Assembly (NCBI RefSeq): GCF_000949475.1
Contig: NZ_JRHC01000001.1
Coordinates: 744,001-808,000 of the forward strand
Length of the DNA stretch: 64,000 bases
DNA from: Draconibacterium sediminis
Lineage (GTDB): Bacteria > Bacteroidota > Bacteroidia > Bacteroidales > Prolixibacteraceae
Direction: 5' to 3'
Part shown: positions 8,725 through 16,585 of the stretch, in pieces
How positions within the stretch are numbered: position 1 is the stretch's first letter
Layout: every line of letters begins with the position of its first letter
Notes under the pieces: generated by a model
What the model was told of the DNA's origin: nothing
What the model saw: only the letters and a program-made list of their open reading frames with translations
The model's database searches: none
Position numbers and translations under genes: made by a program

Positions 8725-9288
8725 ATGAAGACAATAACTACCATAATAGTTGCTTTGTTATTGGGGCTGGTGTTGTGCCGGAATGCCAGCGCGCAGTTTG
8801 ATGAAAAAAATGTTCATATTGGATTTTCGCTTCCCGAAGTGGCTTTAATGGATGTTGAATACATTGGAAACGGGACCATCGAGTTTGAACTTTTGCCTGC
8901 TGCCGAATCTGGTGGATCTCCGGTGATACGTCAGTTAACATCACAGGAATTCTGGATTAACTATTCATCAGCATTAGGTAAATTCAGTCCCGATCGGTCA
9001 ATTGTGGCGCAGATCGCGGGAGGAACTGTGCCCGAAGGTCTGGAGTTGTATATTCTGGCTGCCGATTATTCGGGTAATGGGGAAGGAAAGACAGGTGCTT
9101 CAGCCGGTAAGGTGTTGGTTGGGAGCGATCCACGGCCAATAATAACCGGTATTGGAAGCGCTTATACCGGCAACGGAATTGGCAACGGGCACCAGCTAAA
9201 TTTCGAGATCGATATTAGCCAAATGGAAAAGGTTTCGGCAAGCGGCTCACACGATTTTACCATTTTGTATACCTTAACCGATAACTAA
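8725..9288 (+). CDS. Pilin-like secreted subunit C
   Basis: 187 residues, signal peptide cleaved near ASAQ (residue 24). It is a paralogue of subunits A and B: FWINYSS (76-82), PEGLELYI (103-110), GKTG (121-124), GIGSAYTG (142-149), GH (155-156), C-terminal strand DFTILYTLTDN. The cysteine of A and B is replaced by alanine. It starts 10 bp after the usher-like gene and is in the same operon. An upstream in-frame start inside the preceding gene is rejected. Position after the usher suggests a minor or tip subunit (inference). Confidence 0.7.
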   Translation: MKTITTIIVALLLGLVLCRNASAQFDEKNVHIGFSLPEVALMDVEYIGNGTIEFELLPAAESGGSPVIRQLTSQEFWINYSSALGKFSPDRSIVAQIAGGTVPEGLELYILAADYSGNGEGKTGASAGKVLVGSDPRPIITGIGSAYTGNGIGNGHQLNFEIDISQMEKVSASGSHDFTILYTLTDN

Positions 9289-9292
9289 TAGT

Positions 9293-9787
9293 ATGAAACG
9301 TTTTTCCTTTTTAATAGTGCTGTGTTTTTTTGCCTTTGGTATTTATGCCCAGGGTTTACAGTTGGCATTAACAGGCATGGTAACTTTTAACGAGGTGCAG
9401 ATAAAAGTTAGCGATCCGGGTGAGGATATAGAAGCAGTAATTACAGCTAATTCGGGCGTTCAGTTATCGGTAGAATCACAGAATTATTGGGAGCAGAATA
9501 ATGAAAAGTGGCGCATTTATGTGCACAAAACCAATGTGGAATGGGCAGATGAAATTAGGCTGGAGGTAAGACGTCAGGGCGATGGCGATAAATTAAATAA
9601 AAAGAGTGGAGGCAATGTACATGATGGATCCACTTTTGCGGAAATTAAAGACAATCCCACTTATTTTTTCCGTGGAATGGGATTGATTTCAAACATTCCG
9701 CTGGATTTCAGAATTAACGATATTTCGTTGTCGTTGGGAGCCAACAATTTTGAAACCGATGTGGTTTTTACCATTTATGATGATTAA
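9293..9787 (+). CDS. Small secreted beta-rich protein of the pilin-like locus
   Basis: 164 residues with a signal peptide (about 1-19, ending IYAQ). Predicted to be mostly beta-strand. The C-terminus (TDVVFTIYDD) has alternating hydrophobic residues and a tyrosine three from the end, like the three pilin-like subunits, but the W-x-NYSS and YTG motifs are missing. It starts 4 bp after subunit C. It could be a divergent tip adhesin or an initiating subunit. Its family is not recognised. Confidence 0.55.
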   Translation: MKRFSFLIVLCFFAFGIYAQGLQLALTGMVTFNEVQIKVSDPGEDIEAVITANSGVQLSVESQNYWEQNNEKWRIYVHKTNVEWADEIRLEVRRQGDGDKLNKKSGGNVHDGSTFAEIKDNPTYFFRGMGLISNIPLDFRINDISLSLGANNFETDVVFTIYDD

Positions 9788-9853
9788 CTTTATCGATAGT
9801 AAAGCGTTCTTGCTGAATAAGAAATCTTAACTTAGGAAAAAAGTAGTGAGCAC

Positions 9854-10189
9854 ATGCGAAAACTTCTCTACATAGCTCTTTTTATTGTTGCCATGCTGGC
9901 TTGCGAAGATCGCGAGCCGGAGCCAATTATTGTACCCAGTTGGATGAAAGCACAACTTGCTGAACTTGAAGATTCGGGCAATTGTTACGGGTGTAGGGTG
10001 CAGCGCTGGACCTACAACGAAGAATATTTCTATCACCTTTACTGCGATCACTGGTCGTGTTCCAATTGCGAAGTTTATCACAATAACGGAACTCTTGTGG
10101 AGTGGGGTGTTACGGTTGATCCGGTTGATTTTGATTCACTCAAGTATCGCCCCACCATAGTTTGGGAGTGTGGCGATGAACTGGAATAG
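9854..10189 (+). CDS. Small cysteine-rich lipoprotein
   Basis: 111 residues with a lipobox ending at C17 (MLAC). The mature part is acidic and has six further cysteines, including CYGC, CDHWSCSNC and a late WECG, which suggests disulfides or a small metal site. It is 66 bp after the pilin-like locus on the same strand and may belong to it. No family is recognised. The second minus-strand and plus-strand frames here are shadows. Confidence 0.5.
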   Translation: MRKLLYIALFIVAMLACEDREPEPIIVPSWMKAQLAELEDSGNCYGCRVQRWTYNEEYFYHLYCDHWSCSNCEVYHNNGTLVEWGVTVDPVDFDSLKYRPTIVWECGDELE

Positions 10190-10239
10190 GACATTCTTCT
10201 TATAGAGTCGTTGGACTTAAATCTGCGCGGAATACTAAA

Positions 10240-10629
10240 TCAGGCCATAATTTCAACCCGGTTCCCATCCGGATCTAAAATAATACTTTCGTAATATCCG
10301 TCGCCGGTTGAGCGTGGCTCACCAATAATCTTAAACCCATCTTTCCGAAGTGTATCAGTTAATTCATTTACTTTATCTCGCGAGCCCACTTTAATGGCAA
10401 AATGAATGAGTCCGGTAAACTGTTTTTGCGGATTATCTTTCGATTTCGGAATCCCCGGCATTTCCATCAGCTCAATACGGCAATCCCCGTTAAACGATAA
10501 AAAATACGAGCGATATTCGCGGCTGTGGTTGTGGTACACGTCACTCGACGATGCATCGAAATAGTGCATATAAAAACTGCGCATTCCCTCAAGGTTGTAG
10601 GTCCAAATGGCCAGATGTTCGACTTTCAT
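10240..10629 (-). CDS. VOC (glyoxalase-fold) family protein
   Basis: 129 residues, two beta-alpha-beta-beta-beta half domains. Candidate metal ligands are H5 (VEHLAIW), E in RIELME, H in LIHFAIK and E in NRVEIM at the C-terminus, the pattern of lactoylglutathione-lyase-like proteins. Family members are metal-dependent isomerases, lyases or dioxygenases; the substrate cannot be read from the sequence. It is convergent with the locus before it and in line with the HD gene upstream (63 bp apart). Confidence 0.8.
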   Translation of the reverse strand: MKVEHLAIWTYNLEGMRSFYMHYFDASSSDVYHNHSREYRSYFLSFNGDCRIELMEMPGIPKSKDNPQKQFTGLIHFAIKVGSRDKVNELTDTLRKDGFKIIGEPRSTGDGYYESIILDPDGNRVEIMA

Positions 10630-10692
10630 ACATAATTGTTTTTAGGCTTCCTAAATTTACAAAAGCAAACGCTTAAAAAACAATAGTGGCAC

Positions 10693-11349
10693 TTATTTTT
10701 TGCAATCCCATTCAGAAAAAAACTGTGCGAGGAAATTTTCCATAAAAACATGGCGTTTTTCAGCAATTTTCTGCGCGGCTTTTGTGTTCATGCGGTCTTT
10801 TAACAACAACAACTTTTCGTAGAAGTGATTGATGGTTGGCGCCGTGGTCTTTTTATATTCTTCAAAACTGTTGTGAAGTTGCGGCTCGATATCGGGGTGA
10901 TGGAGCAAACGCCCCTTATTGCCTCCGTAAGCGAATGTTCGTGCAATGCCTATGGCGCCAATGGCATCCAGCCGGTCGGCATCCTGAACAATTTGTGCTT
11001 CAAGGCTTGAGGTTTTTGTTTCAACACCGGCCCCCTTAAACGATACCTGTTCAATAATCTGTTCAATTTTATCCGCGTCTTTTTTGCTTATGGAAATCTG
11101 TTCTAACCAGCTTTTTGTTCTTGAAGAGTTTTCTCCATTGCCCAGCTTCCAGTCGTCGAGATCGTGAAGCAAAGCTGCCATTTCAATCAGAAAAAGATCA
11201 CCGCCTTCGTTTTCTGCCAGGTGAACAGCCATATTTCGTACCCGGTGAATATGCCACCAGTCGTGCCCCGAACTATCGGATGCAAAGTGCTGTTTTATAA
11301 AGTTTTCCGTGGCTGAAATCAGCTCATTTTGTTGAATATTAGACCCCAT
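10693..11349 (-). CDS. HD-domain metal-dependent phosphohydrolase (YedJ-like)
   Basis: 218 residues. The HD signature is split as usual: H29-D30 (GHDWWHIHRV), LLHDLDDWK near residue 78-86, and QDADRLDAIGAIGIAR near 133-149, followed by FAYGGNKG, which is typical of the YedJ group. Such proteins hydrolyse phosphate esters with a divalent metal; the physiological substrate is unknown. No signal peptide. Transcribed away from the acyl-CoA synthetase gene. Confidence 0.85.
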   Translation of the reverse strand: MGSNIQQNELISATENFIKQHFASDSSGHDWWHIHRVRNMAVHLAENEGGDLFLIEMAALLHDLDDWKLGNGENSSRTKSWLEQISISKKDADKIEQIIEQVSFKGAGVETKTSSLEAQIVQDADRLDAIGAIGIARTFAYGGNKGRLLHHPDIEPQLHNSFEEYKKTTAPTINHFYEKLLLLKDRMNTKAAQKIAEKRHVFMENFLAQFFSEWDCKK

Positions 11350-11484
11350 AATTCGAATTTTAGCTGTTAAAACTAGTGTTTTAAACCATAAAAAACGTTA
11401 ATATTTCATTCTGAATATTGTAATAGGCAGAAATTCAATACATTGGAAGTGGACGGTTTTTAGTGCTTAGTTATCGAAGTCACA

Positions 11485-11512
11485 TTGAAGAATTGATTTT
11501 TTGCTATTTTTG
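11485..11512 (+). promoter_or_regulatory. Promoter of acyl-CoA synthetase gene
   Basis: TTG at 11485-11487, 17-bp spacer, then TATTTTTG at 11505-11512, matching TTG / TAnnTTTG of Bacteroidota sigma factor promoters. It is 49 bp before the start codon at 11562. Confidence 0.6.
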
Positions 11513-11561
11513 CCGCGTTTATTTAAGCAGACAGACTTGCTTTAAGAGGGACAGAAAAAAT

Positions 11562-13226
11562 ATGATTGACAAAACAAGATTGACTTTGCCGGCATTGTTT
11601 TACAATTCGGTAGAGAAATTTGCAAATAATACCTCGGTAAAATTTGCCGGTGAGGAGGATTTCACCTACAGGCAAATGGGAGAGGATGTGGAACTTTTGG
11701 CCGAGCTTTTAGTTGAGCTGGGCATTGGAAAAGGCGATAAGGTTGCCATTTTAAGCGCCAACATGCCCAACTGGGGGAAAGCCTTTTTTGCCGTTTCGGT
11801 AATTGGAGCGGTGGCCGTTCCAATTTTACCTGATTTTCATTCGAACGAGATTGAAACCATTATAGAACATTCCGAATCGAAATTACTTTTTGTTTCCGAA
11901 GGTTTATATAAGTCGGTGAGCCAGGGAGTTACAGAGATTGTTCAACACATGATTTTGGTGGATAATTTTGCGGTTATTCCAAAAGAAACTCCGGCCGATC
12001 ATTTGAAAAAGTTAGAATCTTCGATACCGCAAACAACCCGGAAATTTTTGCCGGTAAATGTGGAGGAAGAAGAACTGGCTTCGATAATTTATACATCGGG
12101 TACCACGGGAAATTCAAAAGGTGTGATGTTAACGCACAAAAACCTGGCGTGGACAGCACAGCAAAGCCGCACTCTACAGGAAATTAATCCGGATGACCGG
12201 TTTATCTCAATCCTGCCATTGTCGCACACACTCGAAAATACCGTTGGATTTTTGTTGCCAATGATGTATGGTGCATCAGTGCATTACCTGCGTAAACCGC
12301 CGGTAGCCTCGGTATTAATGCCCGCTTTACAGCAGGTAAAACCTACAATAATGTTGTTGGTCCCGCTGATTATCGAAAAAGTATACAAAGGAAAAATTCA
12401 GCCGACTTTTGAAAAAAGCGGACTGATGCGTTTTTTAAGTTCCTTTGCTCCAACACGCAAATTATTGCACAAGGTTGCAGCTAAAAAATTGCATAAAACT
12501 TTTGGTGGCGAACTGCGCTTTTTCGGAATTGGAGGAGCAAAACTCGATCCAACAGTTGAGCGCTTTCTTTTTGAAGGAGGGTTTCCGTACGCTATTGGTT
12601 ACGGTTTAACCGAAACGGCACCTCTTTTGGCCGGAGCAGTTGGTAAAAACCGCAAAGTGGGGTCAACCGGAATTGCCATGAAAGGTGTTTCGCTGCGAAT
12701 TGCCAATCCCGATCCGTCAACCGGAGAAGGTGAAATTCAGGCCAAAGGCGAAAATGTAATGAAAGGTTATTACAAAGCACCGGACATTACAAAAGACGTG
12801 TTTACCGAAGATGGCTGGTTTCGAACCGGCGACCGTGGAATGTTCGATAAGAACAATTTGCTGTACATAAAAGGCCGCATCAAAACAATGATTGTTGGAG
12901 CCAGCGGCGAAAATATTTACCCGGAGGAAATCGAATCGGTGATCAACAAAATGCGTTTTGTATTGGAATCGCTGGTAGTGGAGAAAAAAGGTAAACTGGT
13001 TGCCATGATTCATTTGAACACCGAGGAAATTGAAGAACATTTTAAGCAGTTGAAAGAGGATGCTCAGAATTATATTTCGGAGCGATCGGAAGAAATTCTT
13101 GAGGAGATCATGAAAAAAGTGAACCAGGAAGTAAATAAGTTCTCGAGGATCAACAAGGTGGTGTTGCAGCCAAGTCCGTTTGAACGTACGCCAACACGAA
13201 AGATTAAGCGCTTTTTATACGCTTAG
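11562..13226 (+). CDS. Long-chain acyl-CoA synthetase (AMP-binding)
   Basis: 554 residues. It activates fatty acids through an acyl-adenylate to acyl-CoA in the cytoplasm. Motifs in order: the phosphate-binding loop IIYTSGTTGNSKG, GYGLTETAPL, the hinge GWFRTGDRG, and a C-terminal lysine loop GASGENIYPEEIE. The C-terminal region after about residue 480 is a longer helical tail (EEHFKQLKED), as in Bacteroidota FadD-like proteins. An in-frame start 33 codons upstream at 11463 is rejected because it lies upstream of and across the promoter. Followed by its own terminator. Confidence 0.92.
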   Translation: MIDKTRLTLPALFYNSVEKFANNTSVKFAGEEDFTYRQMGEDVELLAELLVELGIGKGDKVAILSANMPNWGKAFFAVSVIGAVAVPILPDFHSNEIETIIEHSESKLLFVSEGLYKSVSQGVTEIVQHMILVDNFAVIPKETPADHLKKLESSIPQTTRKFLPVNVEEEELASIIYTSGTTGNSKGVMLTHKNLAWTAQQSRTLQEINPDDRFISILPLSHTLENTVGFLLPMMYGASVHYLRKPPVASVLMPALQQVKPTIMLLVPLIIEKVYKGKIQPTFEKSGLMRFLSSFAPTRKLLHKVAAKKLHKTFGGELRFFGIGGAKLDPTVERFLFEGGFPYAIGYGLTETAPLLAGAVGKNRKVGSTGIAMKGVSLRIANPDPSTGEGEIQAKGENVMKGYYKAPDITKDVFTEDGWFRTGDRGMFDKNNLLYIKGRIKTMIVGASGENIYPEEIESVINKMRFVLESLVVEKKGKLVAMIHLNTEEIEEHFKQLKEDAQNYISERSEEILEEIMKKVNQEVNKFSRINKVVLQPSPFERTPTRKIKRFLYA

Positions 13227-13245
13227 CAATCACGATATTTTAACA

Positions 13246-13279
13246 AAAGGGAGAGACTTATGAAGTCTTTCCTTTTTTT
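13246..13279 (+). terminator. Terminator of acyl-CoA synthetase gene
   Basis: 13-bp stem with two G-U pairs (13247-13259 with 13263-13275), ATG loop, T-run to 13279. Confidence 0.8.
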
Positions 13280-13324
13280 GTTTGCCTGCAAAGGAATAAT
13301 TCAGGACAATCTATTAGAATTTGT

Positions 13325-13332
13325 TACTTTTG
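13325..13332 (+). promoter_or_regulatory. Candidate -7 box for purM operon
   Basis: TACTTTTG fits TAnnTTTG, 23 bp before the purM start. No good TTG is found at the right distance upstream. Confidence 0.4.
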
Positions 13333-13355
13333 TAGCCACAAAAATCACTTAGTAA

Positions 13356-14525
13356 ATGGTAACGGAATCAAGATATAGTGCAAGGGGTGTTTCGGCCTCG
13401 AAAGAAGATGTGCATGAAGCGATTAAGAATGTAGACAAAGGACTTTTCCCAAAGGCATTCTGTAAGATCGTTCCCGATATTTTAGGGGGCGACGACGAAT
13501 GGTGCAATATTATGCACGCCGATGGTGCAGGAACAAAGTCGGCATTGGCTTATATGTACTGGAAAGAAACCGGTGACGTATCAGTTTGGAAAGGAATTGC
13601 ACAGGATGCACTTATCATGAATGTTGACGACCTGCTTTGTGTGGGTGCCACCGATAATATTTTGGTGTCGTCGACCATTGGCCGCAACAAAAACAATATT
13701 CCGGGCGAGGTTATCGCAGCCATTATTAACGGAACCGAAGAGTTGTTGGCCAATCTTCGCGAAATGGGTGTTAGCATTTATTCAACCGGTGGCGAAACTG
13801 CCGATGTTGGCGATTTGGTTCGTACCATCATTGTTGATTCTACCGTTACCTGCCGCATGAAAAAAGCGGATGTGGTTTCGGCCGATAAAATTGCTGCCGG
13901 CGATGTAATTGTTGGTTTGTCATCGTCAGGAACCGCAAGCTATGAGACAGAGTACAACGGCGGAATGGGAAGCAACGGATTAACTTCAGCCCGTCACGAT
14001 GTTTTTGCCAATTACCTGGCCGAAAAATATCCGGAGAGTTTTGATCCGGCAGTGCCTGCGGATTTGGTTTATTCAGGAGGAAAGAAATTAACCGATGCTG
14101 TTGAAGGTTTGGATATTGATGCCGGGAAACTGGTGCTTTCACCAACACGTACTTATGCACCTGTAGTAAAAAAAGTACTGGATAAATACCGCTCACAAAT
14201 ATCAGGAATGATTCATTGTTCGGGTGGAGCTCAAACAAAAGTGCTGCATTTTGTCGACAATGTTCATGTGATTAAAGATAATATGTTTCCGGTGCCTCCG
14301 CTATTCAAATTGATTCAGGAGCAATCGGGAACCGACTGGAAAGAAATGTACAAGGTGTTCAACATGGGGCACCGTTACGAAATATACTGCAGTGCCGATG
14401 TGGCCGATGAGATCATTGAAATCTCAAAATCGTTTAACATCGATGCACAAATTATTGGAAAAGTTGAACCTTTCGACGGTAAGAAATTGACAATTAAGTC
14501 GGAGAAAGGCGAGTTTATTTATTAA
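13356..14525 (+). CDS. purM: Phosphoribosylformylglycinamidine cyclo-ligase
   Basis: Closes the imidazole ring of aminoimidazole ribotide with ATP in purine synthesis. Residues 1-60 include YSARGVSAS, and the motif MHADGAGTKS (about 54-63), typical of PurM. STGGETADVGD (about 148-158) is the second conserved acidic motif. At 389 residues it is longer than the roughly 345-residue E. coli-type protein, as is usual in Bacteroidota. It sits 8 bp before prfA and is probably co-transcribed with it. Confidence 0.93.
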   Translation: MVTESRYSARGVSASKEDVHEAIKNVDKGLFPKAFCKIVPDILGGDDEWCNIMHADGAGTKSALAYMYWKETGDVSVWKGIAQDALIMNVDDLLCVGATDNILVSSTIGRNKNNIPGEVIAAIINGTEELLANLREMGVSIYSTGGETADVGDLVRTIIVDSTVTCRMKKADVVSADKIAAGDVIVGLSSSGTASYETEYNGGMGSNGLTSARHDVFANYLAEKYPESFDPAVPADLVYSGGKKLTDAVEGLDIDAGKLVLSPTRTYAPVVKKVLDKYRSQISGMIHCSGGAQTKVLHFVDNVHVIKDNMFPVPPLFKLIQEQSGTDWKEMYKVFNMGHRYEIYCSADVADEIIEISKSFNIDAQIIGKVEPFDGKKLTIKSEKGEFIY

Positions 14526-14533
14526 AGAAAACC

Positions 14534-15619
14534 ATGGCAGAATACGCATTATTAGAAAAATTTGAATCGATAAAGCACCGCTTCGAGGAAGTAGAACAGC
14601 AGATTACCGATCCCGAGGTGATTGCTGATATGCAGCGTTACGTAAAGCTGAACCAGGAATATAAACACCTGCAGAAGTTAGTGGCTAAATTTCAGGAATA
14701 TAAGAACATGGTCGATAATATATTGACCGGAAAAGAAATGCTGGCCGAAGAAAGCGATGAAGAAATGCGCGAAATGGCGCGTGAGGAAATCGAGGAATCG
14801 GAAAAACGCATACCTGCTATTGAGAAAGAGGTTAAGTTATTGCTTGTTCCTGCTGATCCTGAAGACGCCAAAAATGCCATTCTTGAAATCCGTGCCGGTA
14901 CCGGTGGCGACGAGGCAAGTATTTTTGCCGGCGACCTGTTCCGTATGTACAGCAAGTTTTGCGAACAAAAAGGTTGGCGTATGGAAGTTACCAATGCCAA
15001 TGAAGGTACGGCTGGCGGTTTTAAAGAAATCGTTGCTAACATTACCGGCGAAGGTGTTTATGGCGTTATGAAATACGAATCGGGAGTACACCGTGTGCAA
15101 CGTGTACCACAAACCGAAACGCAGGGCCGTGTGCATACATCGGCAGCAACTGTGGCTGTTCTTCCTGAAGCTGACGAGTTTGATGTGGAATTAAGAACCG
15201 AAGATATCCGTCGTGATGAATACTGTTCGTCAGGTCCCGGTGGACAGTCGGTGAACACCACGTACTCGGCAATTCGTTTAACACACATTCCAACAGGAAT
15301 TGTGGTGACTTGTCAGGATCAGAAATCGAAATTGAAAAACCTCGACAAAGCAATGGCCGAATTACGTACGCGTTTGTACAACATGGAGTACCAGAAATAC
15401 ATCGACGAGATTTCATCGAAACGTAAAACGATGGTATCAACCGGCGACCGTTCGGCAAAAATCCGCACTTATAACTGGCCGCAAGGACGTGTAACCGATC
15501 ACCGAATTAACCTTACATTGTACAACCTGCAGGCAATTATTGGCGGCGAAATCGATGAGATTATCGACAAACTGATGATTGAAGAAAACGCCGCAAAACT
15601 AAAAGAAGCAGAAATTTAA
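14534..15619 (+). CDS. prfA: Peptide chain release factor 1
   Basis: 361 residues, normal length. It reads UAA and UAG and triggers peptide release at the ribosome. The GGQ catalytic motif is in SSGPGGQSVN. The codon-recognition motif is PxT in the form PQT (RVPQTETQGR), where E. coli has PAT, a variation tolerated in the middle position. The N-terminal third is helical and acidic, as expected. It is linked to purM upstream. A tandem heptamer repeat separates it from pyrF. Confidence 0.96.
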   Translation: MAEYALLEKFESIKHRFEEVEQQITDPEVIADMQRYVKLNQEYKHLQKLVAKFQEYKNMVDNILTGKEMLAEESDEEMREMAREEIEESEKRIPAIEKEVKLLLVPADPEDAKNAILEIRAGTGGDEASIFAGDLFRMYSKFCEQKGWRMEVTNANEGTAGGFKEIVANITGEGVYGVMKYESGVHRVQRVPQTETQGRVHTSAATVAVLPEADEFDVELRTEDIRRDEYCSSGPGGQSVNTTYSAIRLTHIPTGIVVTCQDQKSKLKNLDKAMAELRTRLYNMEYQKYIDEISSKRKTMVSTGDRSAKIRTYNWPQGRVTDHRINLTLYNLQAIIGGEIDEIIDKLMIEENAAKLKEAEI

Positions 15620-15635
15620 AAACAATAAAATGGGA

Positions 15636-15670
15636 GTCTTCGGACTTCGGTCTTCCGGCTTCCGACTTTT
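15636..15670. repeat. Five-unit degenerate tandem heptamer array (type 1)
   Basis: Five contiguous 7-mers in strict register: GTCTTCG, GACTTCG, GTCTTCC, GGCTTCC, GACTTTT. It fills the prfA-pyrF gap. The T-rich end and the AGTC-TTCG-GACT hairpin could also weakly terminate. See the two other heptamer arrays at 32634-32821 and 62695-62768. Confidence 0.7.
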
Positions 15671-15676
15671 TTAATC

Positions 15677-16510
15677 ATGAATCAACAGCAACTATTTGAG
15701 CAGATCCAAAAAAAGCGCAGTTTCCTTTGTGTAGGTTTGGATACCGATATTCAAAAAATCCCGCAACACCTGAAAGACACATCCGATCCGATCTTTTCAT
15801 TCAATAAAGAAATTATTGATTCAACCGCCGAATTCTCGGTGGCCTATAAACCCAACCTGGCGTTTTACGAAAGTTTGGGATCAAAAGGAATGGAAAGCCT
15901 GGAAAAAACGGTGATGTATGTGAAATCGAAATACCCTGAAATTTTTGTGATTGCCGATGCCAAACGTGGCGATATCGGTAACACATCAAATTTATATGCA
16001 AGGGCATTTTTCGATCATCAGGATTTTGATGCGGTAACAGTTGCACCTTACATGGGCGAAGATTCAGTAAAGCCGTTTATGACTTACCTCGACAAATGGG
16101 TGATTCTTTTGGCACTGACATCGAATAAAGGAGCTTACGATTTCCAGTTTATCGAAGACAAAGAAAGTGGTGACAAGCTGTTTGAAACTGTTTTAAAAAC
16201 ATCGCAAAACTGGGGAACTACAGAAAACCTGATGTATGTGGTTGGCGCTACAAAAGCGGAGAAGCTGAAAGAAATTCGTGAGATCGTTCCTGATCACTTT
16301 TTGTTGGTACCCGGCGTTGGCGCGCAGGGAGGCAGCTTGCAGGAAGTGGCTAAAAATGGAATGAACAGCAAATGTGGTTTATTGGTGAACTCATCGCGTG
16401 GAATCATTTATGCATCGTCGGAAGCTGATTTTGCAGAGAAAGCCGGTGCTGCTGCTGAAGAAGTTCAGAAAGAAATGGAAGTATTGCTGCAGGAAGCAGG
16501 ATTGATTTAG
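15677..16510 (+). CDS. pyrF: Orotidine-5'-phosphate decarboxylase
   Basis: 277 residues, the longer type-2 form. It decarboxylates OMP to UMP, the last step of pyrimidine synthesis. Catalytic motif DAKRGD at 94-99 provides the Asp-Lys-Asp network. LDTD at 21-24 and the C-terminal PGVGAQGG phosphate-gripper loop are present. The ATG lies right after the heptamer array, and a strong terminator follows. Confidence 0.95.
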   Translation: MNQQQLFEQIQKKRSFLCVGLDTDIQKIPQHLKDTSDPIFSFNKEIIDSTAEFSVAYKPNLAFYESLGSKGMESLEKTVMYVKSKYPEIFVIADAKRGDIGNTSNLYARAFFDHQDFDAVTVAPYMGEDSVKPFMTYLDKWVILLALTSNKGAYDFQFIEDKESGDKLFETVLKTSQNWGTTENLMYVVGATKAEKLKEIREIVPDHFLLVPGVGAQGGSLQEVAKNGMNSKCGLLVNSSRGIIYASSEADFAEKAGAAAEEVQKEMEVLLQEAGLI

Positions 16511-16532
16511 ATCGTAAAAATACAAGCATAGA

Positions 16533-16565
16533 AAAGGGATGTCGTTTATTCGGCATCCCTTTTTA
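16533..16565. terminator. Bidirectional terminator between pyrF and the oxidoreductase
   Basis: 12-bp stem (16533-16544 with 16551-16562, one G-U), 6-nt loop, flanked by A-run and T-run. It serves the plus-strand pyrF and probably the convergent minus-strand gene as well. Confidence 0.8.
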
Positions 16566-16585
16566 TTTAAATCGAAATTATTATT

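Noticed and set aside
15636-15670. The prfA-pyrF spacer as an ordinary terminator
   Set aside because: The stem is short and imperfect. The heptamer periodicity explains it better, though weak termination is not excluded.
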